This document shows positions 41,001 to 54,720 of a stretch of 64,000 nucleotides of DNA, piece after piece (the first letter of the stretch is position 1; each line of letters opens with the position of its first letter). The DNA is from Numida meleagris (lineage: Eukaryota; Chordata; Aves; Galliformes; Numididae). Both the position numbers and the translations under genes were made by a program. The DNA lies in contig NC_034421.1 in the NCBI RefSeq assembly GCF_002078875.1, forward strand, positions 2,785,913 through 2,849,912, read 5' to 3'. The notes beneath the pieces were generated by a model. The model was not told the DNA's origin. It saw only the letters and a list, made by a program, of their open reading frames with translations, and ran no database searches.

Positions 41001-44000
41001 GATCAGAGAACGCCGGGTGATTAGGTTTAAACGTGTTAAACTGAATTAACACTCCTACCACATGATTCTGGCCAGTGCCAGTCCTTCTAATCTTGTTCAG
41101 AGTTTAGGATAATTTGTTTAGTAGTGCTGATCAGCTGGAGGTTAATTCAATTGGACTTCGGTTATTTATTCATGCCCAGATTTGCTAAGTGTCACAGCAG
41201 ATACATGAGGTCTCTGTTACAGTTATGAGACGGCTTCATTAGTATGACGGAGAGTCCATCTGGATGACTCCTTTTCCTCACTGCAATAACTAGCTGTCAG
41301 GGCTCTCTCCACTGGAAAATATCCTTATATAACACCTCCCTTTCATTTGTGCCCTACGTGTATTGATTACAACTTAAAATACACTTCTCTGTTCTGATTG
41401 CTGACATTGCCAATGATCTTTCTCAGAGATCTCAGCAGTACCTCAGCTCTATATATTAAACTGATGTCAGAATTTAAAAGGAAAGTACAACTGTGTTTTA
41501 AAAGCCATTTGTTACTAATAATTCATTTAATGCAATGCTTCGGTCCTAGAGAATTCCTGCTCTCCTCAAGGTCCACTTTCTCCATCAGTGGAATCCTGCC
41601 AGCTTGGGGTGGACCATGGTCAGTATTTTACGTGGTCCAGAACTAACTACCCAAAATTGGAAGACAAAAAGGAGAAGAAAATTGCATCCCGCTGAAACCT
41701 CTGGAGGAATCTGGGTTGGCAGAACGTTGTTACTCAACCTGGAGCATGGCCAGGACACCAGGATTAACGTTAGCACAAAATGCCACTTGATTGCAAGTGT
41801 TCGGATAACCGTGGATGAAAGTCTTATCTGAAAAGAGGCTCTTCTGACAGAATAGGGCTCCCTGATGTTGGCTGGGACGTTGGTTCAGGCTTGACTCACT
41901 CAGAGTCAATTTGCTTCAGCAGATTCTGAATGGGACAGCCCTTGAGCGGTAACAGATCTCCCCTTCACACCCGGCAGCACAACAGATAATTTCCAGAGAG
42001 GATTCCATGCCATGGACTGATGTCTCTTTTTAGACTTGTTGTGATTAGATGTTTCCTGATACATCATGCAAACATTACAAATGGACCCTGATGGGATGCT
42101 TTCTGGGGAAAGGTCCTGAAGGAATAGAAGCCAGGAAAGTGTTTGATACCAAGAAGGCTCCAGGCCAAGCTGAGCTTCACTGGCCGCAGGAAGGTGAAAT
42201 AGCTGTGTATGCCATGGAGCTTCTCCTGAGCAAGTGAGACTCAAATTTACCTCATGTTTTATTTCCTTTCTGGATGCTTCTACTTGCAGCTCTCTACTAC
42301 ATGTTATGGGCTGGGCTGGCAGAAGCATGTGGTACCCAATGAAAGCTTTGATGATGAAGAGCAGCATTAAAGAACATTCCCTCTTGTGCATTTTTGTGTT
42401 GTTGCTTCTTTCCAGTTAAACTGTAAATCTGTGCTGAGGAACAACCTTTAACTTTCAAGGAGTGAGGAATGTCCCCACATGTTTGGCCTGCCTCAGGAAG
42501 CCCTGCACAGTTACCTACCATGAAATACGGTTTCCAACAGAACAGTGTTCCCAAAACCAGCATGGGTTTGTTCCCAAGGTCATTTTCCCTGGGATCCCCA
42601 GCCTGGCCTTCCCACTCCTCCCCTCCAGCAGCCCAGACTTGTGTTTGAGCCAAGAGAAGAATCCCTGAAGGGTTTGCTTCATTTAATATTCCTCTTCCCT
42701 GTCTTCATTATTTTTCATTTATAGGCTAACTGGCACCTGAGAAGCTCAATGCTTTTCCTGACTTTCCTTTGACTAGATAAGCTCTCACATTAAACATTTT
42801 CATCCCCCCTTCATTCTGTTGGAGGGTTACTGTATAATTCTGTGTTTTAAAAAAAAATGAACAGAAAACAGAGAGGTAATCACAGATGCATTTTGCTGAG
42901 GAGAGATTGGTGGCCTGATACAAAGGATTGAACATACTATTCCCCAGATATCTCTGCACCTAACAAAGTAGGCCAAGCTTGTTCTGTCTGTAGCTCCACC
43001 AGGGATGAACAAGACCAAGGGGCTGTAGGGAAGACCACGTGCTGACATAATATTTCATCGAGTCCCCGGAACACTGAATGTGCTCTTGATATGCAAGAGT
43101 AGTCTGAAATCTGCAATCAGCTCCACGAGTGTAATTGAATCTGAGTCAGGAGAAGTGACACCTGCATGAAGAAGGGCGTTCATTATGCTCTGTTCAGGTC
43201 TGTACCATCCTGCTCGTTTGGACAGAGTTCAGCATGTACTATCTCAAGCAGGGAGATCACACAATCATGCTCCATATATTTTCTATATATATTTCTACTA
43301 CGTGCCGGCCATCTCAATGCCACGCTGACGATTGCACGAGCACAAATCATGCTATCTAAATATCTGCTCTATACATATGTATCAGCGTGCAGAAGCACAT
43401 TGATCTTATGAACACGAATGGGCCAAAATGTGTGTGGCAACCTCCACACCAGGCTCACTTTCCTTCATGTGTCTGCGCCTCTGATAAATCACTGCTCTCC
43501 TGGGGACACTGGTGTCATTTAAGACCAATCCTCCATCATTGCAGGAGGCCATGATACAGCTTTGATGTCTGCAAGGGTCTGTGATGTTGTGCATCTCTCA
43601 CACATGCTCCCTCCATGGCCAACAATAATCACAAGAGCTTCATGCAGAAGATGAGATGTCTCAAAGACAGTACATGGAGAGAGAAGGAGAGGCCATATAC
43701 ATCACTGCTGCCTTAAGGGGAAATAGAAAAGGGGAAAACACCCGGTTGATCCTCTCATGCTGTCACCAAGAGCCGTCCTTTTGGAGATGGTGCAACGAAG
43801 AGCTTTTCAGACAAAAACGCCAAAGCCGTTTCTGTTGGAAATACTATTCTGACACATCAGGCCATATTGTTTTGATCACTCCCTTTTCAAAAGTAACTTC
43901 TAGCTTACAGCGCTCTGCTTTGATGATTTTTCAAACATCGCTGCATTCATTTCTCTTCATGTCAATTTTTCATCCCCATTTTTTCTTACAAGGGAAAACA

Positions 44001-47000
44001 GAGCAAAAGGAAACATTTGATTGACCCAAACCACCCACGGGACATGCTGGCTTTCTGAGAATTTTCAAAATATTGCTTCCTTATCCCCGTTTGAGAGGAA
44101 ATGTTAGAACATCTCTCCTGCTGGAGAGAACCCACTCTAATGAAGACTTCTGATACAGAGACCAAAATCAGAGTGCTAAGCCAGAGCTGGAGCTGAAACA
44201 CCTGATTTTACGTCTGAATCCAGACTGGTTTCTTGTTCAGCATAGGGGTTCAATGTCTTGGCCATGCCACCATGTGTTCCTGGGGACGCTGGGCTCGGTG
44301 CTTGGCAGAGACTGGGGTCCACGTGCTGAAGACTTGATGTCACGTGGGATGCACCACAGGGCTCCTTGGCAGGGTTCTCCTACAGAAGGAGCACGTTTTG
44401 GCATTTAGCCTTCAGGGAACCTGGCGCTCCCAGCGATCAGCCCTCAGTGAGGGCACTCAGGTGCCCTTGACAGGTGGCTTAACTGGAGAAAGCAGCACAT
44501 CTTGGCAGGGAGCCCAATGAAAAAGCAGCTTTGGCAGGTAGCCTCTGTGCAAGGCAAGCACTTTGCAGCGCTCTGTTAGGGGAGGGAAGCACGGTGTGGA
44601 GGCAGGTAGGAGGGACTGACCTGCTGCAGGCCCTTGGGCCTTGCACTCAAGGTTGGATCTTCACATTCCCTTCCTACATCAGATGGGAGACATCTGCCAT
44701 TTCTCCATATTTTGAGGAAGTCTTACCAAAATCCCTTCCGTATGATGTACAGGTATACATACACATAGATAAAATCAGCTACAGAAAGCAAGAGGAAAAG
44801 ATATTGTGGAAGTCAGCTGAATCCTCCAGGGACAAGGTTGCAAAATATGTATCCAATAAAGTGTTTCTGATGATACCCATAAATACAGAACGGAAGTGCT
44901 GGCCTGCTGTCCTCTCTTGTGCCATTCCACCAGAACTGTGTTGCTCACATCCTGAGTCATCCCCAAGGAGAGCAATAGATGTTCCTCACTTGAAACGGTT
45001 TAATTTCTAACTGGCCCAAGCACAGTTCATCCCTCCTTCATCAGGCAAGAGGAAGATGGAGAATTTTAATATCTTCTGTTGAGATCATGGGATCTCTGAA
45101 TCCCTAGGCTTATTCAATGCAGCCGGTGCATTTTGCCAGTTCCATGCAACAAATTACAGGCACCAGAGAAGCTGGGCTCCCAGATTGCACTGCAAGGAGA
45201 GGAGACTGACGATGCCTATATAAAAGTTTTACCTTCCTGGCTGTAAGACTGTGAAGATCTCTGTTTTTATCTGTGGGAGACCCTGTTTAGCTCTTAAGTT
45301 TATAACAAGGAACTCAAACAGCTTTATTTCCAGAGGCAGAATTCCCACTTGAAGCAATAGATCGATAGGCAGGTACATTCACTGAGGATCCAGCACTACA
45401 CCTGCCCTGGAAGACATGAGCTTGCCACATCCATTCCTCGCTGGGGGCCAGCCTATGTGTTCTGTTGTAACTGTGGTGCAGAGTTCCCAGGATCTGCTGT
45501 CCCATTGGAACCAGCTCTCCCACCACCCAGAGAAGGGCTGCTCCCGGGAGCTGCCCTCACCACTCACCGATGCCTCAGGCACGAATTGCCCTGGTGATGA
45601 GATAAGTGTCTTACAGGAGATTTTTGGAACAGATCCGCACACCTCTACGGTAGAGTCAAAAAGCAAGAAAAATCTATAGGAGAGCCTCCTGCTGTGAGGT
45701 GACTTTGCTTTGAGCACAAACAAGAAATACATTTGCAGAGAGTGTGGAATCCACAAGCACACAGGAAACAAAATGAGGAAATCAGATGGCTGAATTACTG
45801 ACTCATTAGAGGCCAGTAGGGACTGCAGTAATACAAACTGTATTATACTGTCAATTTGTATTGTACATTTGGAACAACGAGGATCATGTTGGTTTGAAAT
45901 TAAGAACAACCTGGAGGGGGCAAATAAGCTGCCAGTGTCGTACATGGCCTAGAGAGAGAGAATTTGTACTCGTCGTTAATCAATACTCATATGCGTCTTC
46001 TAATTGAGTCAACCCAGCTTTCCTCTGGGATGTGACAGTGACAACTGAACTCCTCTTCCCGCCTGATGGATTTGATTGCACCACAGCTGTAAATAGGGAC
46101 TGCACCAAAAAATGGCCTTGGCTTATCCTCAGTGCCTGAGCACCAGCCTGCCTTGGTCCAGAGCAGCGATCTAAGTCAGCCCTTTAAAAATTCCTTAGTG
46201 CCAAAGGCATCGAGCAGTCGGCTGGTTGCTGTGACCCAGTGCCTGGGGATCTGCAACTGAAGCGTTTGTCGTTTGTTTTCAGTCTGGTGTCCTTGCTCAT
46301 GTGGCTGGTTTGAACAGTTGCTGGATTCATGCACTGCAAGGGCCGGGGGCTTTCGTCTGGCTCGAGTCTGAGGCAGACCACAGGCCCACTTCCAGCATTT
46401 CCTGACTTGTGTTCCTCCCTCCATCCCGCTGTGGCTGGAGGCACAGTCCAGCCGAGATGAAAGGCTTTCCTTTCCCCACTTCAAACTGCTTCTTACGTTG
46501 TCGACTCAAGCTCCTCACTTGGGCTGTTCTGGGGAATGAGTGAAAACCCCATTCGTATTTCACATCATGAGCGCATAAATTGGTGCTTTATATCATAGGG
46601 ACTTCCTAAGGAAGCATCAATTTGATCTCTTAATCTTATTACAAACCCATTTTACTCCCTTCCTTTTCCCTTTTTGTCATAGATAAGATTCCTTTTATTT
46701 TTTCAGGACATGAATCTGTTGCCTGAGGTTTCTCACATCTCTGCTGTGGGACACTGTGAAATCTTCTCTCGGAGGCAGGAAAGGAAAAGTAGTACATGGA
46801 GGGAACTGTGACTCATGCAGGAATTGAAATGATGAAGCAGAAGCTGCTATTACGAAGACTCAGAGGCGATCAAAGACCTACTGGTGGAAAGGCAAAAGCT
46901 TGGGCTTTTCAGCCTTGAAAGGCTCCTGCATATGGGGGCTGGATGAGGGTCGTGCTCCGCTGAGCTCCTTCCCTGCTGCTAAGTCCTTCCCTCTGCTGCC

Positions 47001-48480
47001 AGCAGCAGTGCAGCGGAGCTGAGGGCTCAGCTGAAGGCAGCGTGCCACGTATTTAAGCCCGATCAATGGGCGATCTGTTAAAACTTGAAGTGGCGCTGCC
47101 TCCTTCCCTGTAACAGAAACTTTAATGATTTATTATTATTATTATTTTTTTTTCCTGGAGATGCTGAATCTGAATGAAGGAAAATGAGGGGAAAACGTGC
47201 CTGGTTTATTCCATTTCAGTGAATGAGCTGAAGGAGGCACCTATGTGTCTGTCATCATAAAAAGCTCCTTGTCTTGATGGAGTCTTAATGGATTTTTCAA
47301 AAGTCTTTTTGAATGCCTCTCCCAGCCCCACTGGAAACAGTTATGTTTTGAAGCTGGCGCCTTGCCATGTCTATTTATGTTCAATATTGCCTTCAAAAAT
47401 AGCATCACTTAAATCTTTTCCTGGTTATTCAATGCAGCATTAATACATAGGGTGACGAGCTGGCCTTGCCTCTCCTGTGCTAGGGAATGGGCTTCAGGGG
47501 AACACAACCATCTCCTCTCCCTAAGGATGAGTGAAGCTCCTGAGCTCCTCCTGCCCACATTTGTGTCACCACAGAAGGGCTATGAGACGTGCGCACTGAC
47601 AGCAGGGAAACGTTTGCAGCTCTCATGCTATGAATCCCCTCGGTTGGAGGCTCCCCATCACCCCAAGGTTCTCTGCTCCAGGGCTCCTGTTGATTTTCCA
47701 CACCCAACCTGATTTGCTCTTGCTGCAATTTAAACCTGTGACATCTTGTCCCTCCCGCTGCGGCTATGGAGAACAGGCTGTTCCCTTCCTCCTGAAGGTT
47801 ATCTTTTAAAGGCCTTAAGGACTTAGCGGTTAAGCTGGGGGAGAGACAAGGCTAACACCCCTCCACTGCTATTTCTCAGGCTAAAGAAGGCAAGAGACCA
47901 TTCCTCCCATGGTGCAGAGCTGTCGCCATGTCACAACAGCAGCACTGCCCCACACCTGCCACCACCCCAGGTGCTTTCTGGAGGAAAGGCCACTCCTCGA
48001 TCCCCTCTCACCCTGCATTTGAGCAGTCTGTGCCTCCCGCTGAAATGCAGCGCCCTGCTGTTGTCCCCAGTTTAATTTTCACCTCCAGATTTGGTGCCGT
48101 TTCCCATTTCATCCAACTTGTCTGAATTATTTTGAATTCCAGCCTTGTCTCCAAAATGTCCTTGCCATCCCTCCCTGATCACTCTTGTCTGCATGCATAA
48201 TCAACCTCCTCCTTCATCTGTCACCCGTGTCTTCAGTGCAAACACACGATGGAGCAGGAGCCAGGAGGACGTGCTACCCACCCATCCATCTGATCCATGG
48301 GGACAGCAGCCCCACGGGGACCTTCCAGGGGTCACAGCTGTTTTACTGCGTGCTCTTTAACCGAGGAGCCCCAAAAGGAAGGGACAGAGCTCATAAGCCC
48401 GGGATGGTGGTTGCAGTGCAGCCCCCATTACGGCACGTGGCTGAGGAGGTGACGAGGTGAGTGGATGGTCCTTCATGGGG
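38100..48480. other. gene-free, AT-rich intergenic sequence
   Basis: Ten kilobases without a credible exon. ORFs are under about 190 codons, lack splice support and match nothing I recognise. A TTA microsatellite lies at 47131-47153. Confidence 0.55.
47131..47153. repeat. (ATT)n microsatellite with T run
   Basis: Six ATT units running into a T tract. Confidence 0.85.
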
Positions 48481-48485
48481 CAGAT

Positions 48486-48570
48486 AGAATCGTAGAATGG
48501 CTTAGGCTGCAAGGGACCTTAAAGGCCAACTAGCTCCAACCCCTGTCTAGTTCCATCTGGTTCCATCCCC
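48486..48570 (-). repeat. CR1 LINE 3' end
   Basis: Starts AGAATCGTAGAATGGCTTAG, continues GCAAGGGACCTTAAAGGCC and AGCTCCAACCCC. A second CR1 subfamily, with the GGGACCTTAAAGG signature. Confidence 0.88.
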
Positions 48571-51500
48571 TCTTTGGGATCCGTTGACTGCAGGGTGAGC
48601 AAGATGCCCGCTCACGTCTTGATCTTGAGAAGTCCATTATCAGAGGCCATTTTTTTCCCTCCAAAATATCCTTAACTCAGAGAGCGCTGCAGTGTTATCT
48701 CTCCCAGTGCCAAATTCTCCTTAATGAGGTTTATCCAGCTTTTCCAGCATGGCTTAATATTGTCCATCTGGTCTGGCCAGAAAGGATCCTTTATTTTGCT
48801 AACATAATTAATAGCAATAAGCTGTCCATGGTGTGCGGTGATAATAGTGTCGGTGCTGTAATGCCCTGCAGACAGAGCTTGGGATTTAGAGAAAGTTTCA
48901 TTCTGTGTGCAGCGTTAGCAATTTCCCCAGCTCCCTTCCTGAACAGTTTCTCTATTTCACTTCCTATGCTGGAATTATGCCTCCTGCTGTTTACATTAAA
49001 AATGCATTATACATGTGTTGAAAACATTGAGTTCCATGTTGCTGGCAAGGAAGGAAGCTGTTATGTTTAAGAAGTGCTCTCTTATATTATTATCACTTTT
49101 GTTTAATTCAGTAGGATTATTTCCTCTAATTCCAAAGCTGGGAACAGACTCCTGTAAATATTCTTCCCACTAGCCAATTTCTTTATCGTCCAACCCCACG
49201 TCTAAGCTGACTTGCTTATGAACTGCCACATCATCCCGTTAAAATGCTGATTTCCCTCTGTTAGCTTTCTCCTGTGCATTGGATCAAAAATATAAAAGGA
49301 AAGGGTAATGTCATTTAAAAAGAGCTCTAAAGGGCTTGCTGAAGCACGGCGGAGCAAGGATTTATACCAGCAACAGAGCAGTGCCAGGCTGGGAGGTGCT
49401 GAGCTTTCTTAACTTCCCCCAAAGAGCCACATGACCTTGGAAAATATGGGACGGAGCATCTCTGCACCTGTGGAGACTGGAGATTCAAATGCACTGTAGC
49501 ATACTCAGCTTTGTTTGTAAGAATGGAAGGGATTTTCTATGGGACTGACTGCTGTCATGTGCAAGCAGAGGTGGCAGGGCTGGGAGTTAAACCTGTATAG
49601 AGGAAGAGGTGATGTGCTGCACAGTAGCACCTCTTGCAGACCCAGGAGCAGTTTGTGGAGCACAGCAGAGGGGAGGTCACAGGGTGCACCCTGCTCTGTG
49701 GTGCAGGCTGATCACAGGGGTCATGGGTACTCACTGAAGTCATTCCCACAACGTCTGCAGAGTGATGGAGGCCGAGTGCTGGGCTGCAGAGCTCAGGGGA
49801 CGAGCGGCAGCTGTTGTGTGGCAGCTGGCAGCAGTGCACTGGGGAGCTGGGCTGTGTGTCTGTGCAGGTGAGCTGGGAGAGGAACACTGAGCATCCCAAA
49901 CGTCCCAAAGATCTGAAAGACACCAAATATCCTGAATTTCAGAGCCTGTCCCTTCCTCCTGGGGCAGAGGTAGGGTGCGGGCAACTCTCACAGCTCAGAC
50001 CTCCATTGCTCCCCCCAGTGTAGCACGCCCAGCAGCACAGAGGCAATTATAGCCCAGCACGGGCTGCCCATGGCCCCTCCACCCTCAGGAATGCAATAAC
50101 ACATCAAGTAGATCTCCTTAAGCATTCACCAAGCCACTGCTCTATACTAGAGGGAAATAACCTTGTGCTGAGCAGTTCAATTGTCTGGTGCTAATATAAC
50201 AGGAGAAAGCCTATTAAATGTTATGCTGGAAGGCTCCTTCGGGTCCACAATTGCTTCTCCCTTTTTTTTTTCCCAATCTTTTTCCTTTTTTCTTTCTGTT
50301 TTTTTTTTTCCTTTTTTCCCCTTTTTTCTCCCCTTTTCTTCCTTCCCTTTCCCTTTCCCCTTCCCCGTAGACCAGAAATGAACAACAGAAGTGAACTGAA
50401 GGCAGAGAAAACACCGCCCGTATGAAATGAGCCTGCAGAACAGCTGGCAGCATCGCCTGCGGCCGCACGCCCGCTCACTGCCAGGTCAGACCCACATTTC
50501 TCTCCCAGCTCTCGCTCCACGCTGCACGTTCACCACAGCTCTGCTCACATCTCCCTCAGAAAAAATCCCTTACCAAACGTCTGAGGAGTTTCTCCTGCAC
50601 TAGGCAATAATTTCTTCAGCTTCTTGCTGTAGGAACGTCCGCAGCGGGGCTGCTCCTGGATCACCTCCCATGTCGGACGGATGGGATCTGCGAAGAGGAT
50701 GATGTCCCACCCAGTCTGTACGTTGGCCAAGGCAACATCTGGTCCAGCAGTGGCTTTCCCCAGCCCTGCAGAAGCTCTCAGTCTCTGAGCACTCACTGTT
50801 AATTGAAGAGCAGAAAGGGAGCAGCCTGCTCATCCATCAGCTGGGTGAAAACCCAGAGGAGCAGCACCACACTGACACTGTTCCTTCCCCACTGAGCTGC
50901 ACAGAGGCAGGTTTAATACTGTGAGACCAGGGACTTGCCCTGCTGAGCAAGGCCAGCACGACGGCTGGGCACTGGGATAGAAACTGGTGCAATCAGTACT
51001 GGGGAAGTGCAATAGATCACACCATAAGGTGGTGACCTTGTGTAAAGGGTGGCTTTTTAAAGAGGTGATTGCTTAAATGAACTACTCTTGTGAAAGTCCC
51101 TAAGCATTCATAGGTCTTTGCACATCTTCTAGGGCAGAAGGAGATACCTATTGACCCTCTGCAATTAGTACCCCCCGCTTAACTGTCTTTACTATTCCCC
51201 AGGGCTCCTGTGAGATGAATGGCTCCATCTGCTGACCCATGGCAGAGGCAACTCTTCCTGAGAGGTGGTCACATTCGAGAGGAGCAGCAGCAGAGAAGCA
51301 GACATGGACTGAGCCCCACGCTCCCATCGCAGCTCCTGCAAGGGATGCCGGAGCCCTGGTGCTGCAGCAGCCCCTTGGGATGCTCGTCCCCCTGTCCCTC
51401 CCCACTCAGCCCATTCGCGCTTGCTGCTTGCGTAACCGCATTCTTCACATCTCGGTGACTTGCTCTGAGTCTGGGCAGGCGCACGTGAGCTGAGCTGCGT

Positions 51501-52080
51501 TGGCTGCCGGAGCCTTGAGGGGAAGCGGGGACATCCATGCATGTAAAGGCATCAGCTCTGGAGTGAGACCTCCTCCTGACCCACTAAGCATTGGCATGGG
51601 TGAGCAGAGAAACCAATCCAGACACGCTCTGCCAACCCAGCATTCTGCAAGAGATCCATCCAGAGACCTTAAAGATCCAACAGCTGGGCTCTGCCTTCAA
51701 ATAAACCATCCTCCTGCCTTTGCAGTCATCAGGGGATGTGACGAGGGCACTGTGACAGCCAAAGCCCAGATGCTGTCACTGTTTCCCCATGTGTACGTGC
51801 ATGGGGACCCCTGGCAGGGTGGTCGCTGAGTGAACGCATCCTGGGAGCAGAGATCTATGGCTGGAGGAGGCGGAGGGCTGATGCTGCTGCTGTTACCTCC
51901 AGGTGCAAGAGGAGCCCCGAGTGCTGCACACGGCTCCTGTCCCTCCTGACCACCCTTGCAGAGCACCAGGACAGGCGCTACTCCTGGGGGATGCTCATGC
52001 ACCGTTCCCCTTGAGGACTAAGCTAACCAGCCACTGGATGTCATTATTGCTCCAAACAAATGCATTGAGTAATCTATTCC
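48571..52080. other. gene-free intergenic sequence with AT-rich block
   Basis: No exon was recognised. 48,640-49,320 is AT-rich and non-repetitive, a possible conserved element. The rest is ordinary intergenic sequence apart from the pyrimidine tract. Confidence 0.45.
50252..50366. repeat. 115-bp polypyrimidine tract
   Basis: Almost pure T/C on the plus strand, including CTTTCC-type near-mirror units at its right end. Such tracts can form triplex (H-DNA). Confidence 0.85.
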
Positions 52081-52086
52081 AAACCT

Positions 52087-52137
52087 CCAAAAAAAAACCA
52101 AAAACCCGAAACAAAACAAAAAACAAACAAACAAAAC
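52087..52137. repeat. A-rich simple repeat
   Basis: A-rich sequence with CAAA-type units. Confidence 0.85.
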
Positions 52138-52634
52138 TGTGACTTTCTTCAGTGTTCAGTAGGGAAAGCTTGGGACAAGTTTCCTGAGCCACGATGCCAC
52201 TCACCTCGCACACAGGGAGTGGAGCTTTGGGCTCCAGGAGGACATGGTTCTGTGTCATTTCTCTGCCCTTCCCAGGGCTCCTGCATGACCTCCTCATCTG
52301 GAGGGGTGACATCGTGTCACTGCAGTGACAGTGGTGACGCTGTGGCAGGACCGAGCAGGAGAGTGCCACCAGCCCTAGGAATTTACAAGCTCCTCGCCCT
52401 CATCACTGCTCCTGCAGCTTTGCCTGCTGGTGTCAGCACTGCCCCCAGCTCCCAGCTGTCCCCAGCCCAGTACAGAGAGCGCAGCTCTCTTTAGTCCAAG
52501 TGTTGCCCTTGGATGGGGTAGAATTAGGTCCCACTGAGCTCCCCTTGCAGCCACTGTCTTGCCAACAGCAATATCTCTTTGCAGTTGGCTGTGTCGCACT
52601 CAGGCCTCTGCTTTCCCTGCTTCCCACTTGATGG

Positions 52635-52690
52635 AAGGGGAAACTGAGGCACGCACCTGGAACATCCCATGTGTGAGGTCACCAGATGGA
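52635..52690. repeat. MIR-like core remnant
   Basis: GAAGGGGAAACTGAGGCACG followed later by AGGTCACCAGATGG resembles the MIR/L2 core (GAGGAAACTGAGGCAC...AAGGTCACACAG). Confidence 0.4.
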
Positions 52691-52763
52691 GACATGGTCA
52701 GAGCTCAGTTCTGAGCTGCCCCAGCCATTATGAATGAACTAAGCAAAAAAGGAAAGTGAATCA

Positions 52764-52811
52764 GTAAGCATATAGGTAAATACATTGGTAAGCATATAGG
52801 CAAATACACAG
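52764..52811. repeat. 24-bp tandem duplication
   Basis: Two adjacent 24-bp units beginning GTAAGCATATAGG, with three or four differences near the end. Confidence 0.85.
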
Positions 52812-54419
52812 GTACACCAAGTCGTCTGGAGGAGGAGTTTGGCTCCAGTGAAGATGGCACCATCCCTCCACTGCCACCAACCCTCACTAGGAGAGCAGGT
52901 TTGAGAAGTTAGCAACCACATTTTGGAGAGAAAGGGGATGAAAATCCCAAGGAAATTGCAGTCTTCCAGCAGTGCTGACTCTGAGCTGTTTGATATTCTC
53001 TCTTTTTTAAGGTTTGCTTGTTTTAAAGCAACATTAATTGGAAAGATGCTGGAGTGTCAAATAGAAACCACTCCCTGAATAACCTCGCTAATGAGCATGT
53101 TATTAAAGCAGGGTTAGGAGCTCCCTAGAGGGCTCTCACTGGATAGGATTAAATTAAAAAAAAAATATCATCTAAACTAGAGAGAAAATCTCTGTTAGTC
53201 TGCGGTGATGAATATAGAGAAGTCCAATGAAAAATGGCTTTGAAAGGTTTAAGCGTATGTCTTCCTATCTGGGACTAGTCTCCATCCCTCAGGGCTCGCT
53301 CGGGCAGGGAAGAAGGTTTTAATGAAGCAGAGAGTGGAGCAGCTGCAGCTCAGAGCCCAGCCAGCAGCTCTGCAGGCGGCCACAGCTCCGTGTCCCTTGT
53401 GCTCACGGGAAGGACAATCCCTGGTGCCACTGGGATGCGGCGTCGGTCCACGCAAGGTGACACGTGGGAGGCACTGGGAAGCAAAGGTGGGGCTGTCTTT
53501 GTCCACCGTGATCCTTTGTGGTGCTGAGCAGTGATCTCCTATTCCCCCCACCTCTCCTGCAGGTCTGGAGGCATCTCGGGGAGCAGGGAGAGTGGCACCT
53601 GGGGCAGATGGGGCTGTGGGATGGGGTCATGGAGCCACATGGCCCAGGCATGAGGCAAGCATGCTGGTCCCCATCTCACTCCGTGGGGATTCTGGTCCCC
53701 ATCTCACCTCTGTCTCCAGGCAGCCAGAGTAGTGAATGCGGTAGCAGCTTTGAGGAGGGATACATACAGAGAGGTTTTGTGGTCCCAGGCCCCCTCCCTT
53801 CTTCTGGAAAGGATGTGGGAGGATTTAGGGCAAGAAAGCTGTTCTCATACCATCTGAAGACAGGCATGAAATCCTTTAGCAAAGCTTCCCTGCAGGCGAT
53901 GATGACTTCCAGAGAAATCCCAGCCTCTCTGTGCCTCGCTCGTGCCTCCCATCTGGAGAGGGTGGGCAGTGGGGTGGGGAGGTCGGCCCTGCCCCAGCCG
54001 TGCAGGGCTGCTTACCGTGCCTGCAGCCGTGGAGCTTAATAGCTCGAGGCCATCCTTTGCTTACAGTGCTGCGGATCACATTTTCAGGGCAAGCGTGGCT
54101 GCCTGGCCTGCTCCTGCCCCGACTCGGGCTCTGCAGCAAGCATCTCTTTGGAGAGGATTTTGTCCGTGCGCAGAAGGGAGTGTTGTGCCTGCTTTTGCAA
54201 AGCGCCGTCTGACAGGCTGATGCAAAACATGCCAGCACCAAGCTGTGACTCTAAACAAAGAGAGGGAAAACACTGTCTTTTTATCCTCTCTGCTGCGGCA
54301 GCGAGTTGGGTTCATTTCTTTATCCATCCCCCCTGCTCTCTCTTTGCCTAAGACTGGGCAGGAGCGCTCTGCCCTCTGCGGGCCCCTCCCCGGGCTGCTG
54401 CCAGCAATCAGACGGAGTG

Positions 54420-54720
54420 ACAGCTCCCAAACTCTCCAAGTTAACAAGTTCGAGAGCTGATGATTAACTAGATTCACAAAGTTGATTGGGAAAAAATAGG
54501 GATATAAATAAATATTCCTGGAGATATTCCACCCCCTGTAGTCATGAACTTTGAATAATTGGAGGGAATTATGCTGAGTACTAATCAAAAGGGTGGTTTT
54601 TTTTTTTTTTTTTTTAATTTGCTAATTACTGCTGGGTTTCATCAGTGTCAGACTCTAATCATCTCAAGACATGTTAATTGACCCTTGGGAGTTGTTTATC
54701 TGATGCCAAAAGTTTTAGAT
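54420..54720. promoter_or_regulatory. candidate conserved enhancer-like block
   Basis: Non-repetitive AT-rich sequence with many homeodomain-type cores (ATTAAC, CTAATTAC, TAATCA, TTAATTG) and an internal T17 run (54597-54613). The call rests on motif density only. Confidence 0.3.

Noticed and set aside
50214..50520. Lys/Glu-rich ORFs
   Set aside because: Translation of the pyrimidine tract; low complexity.
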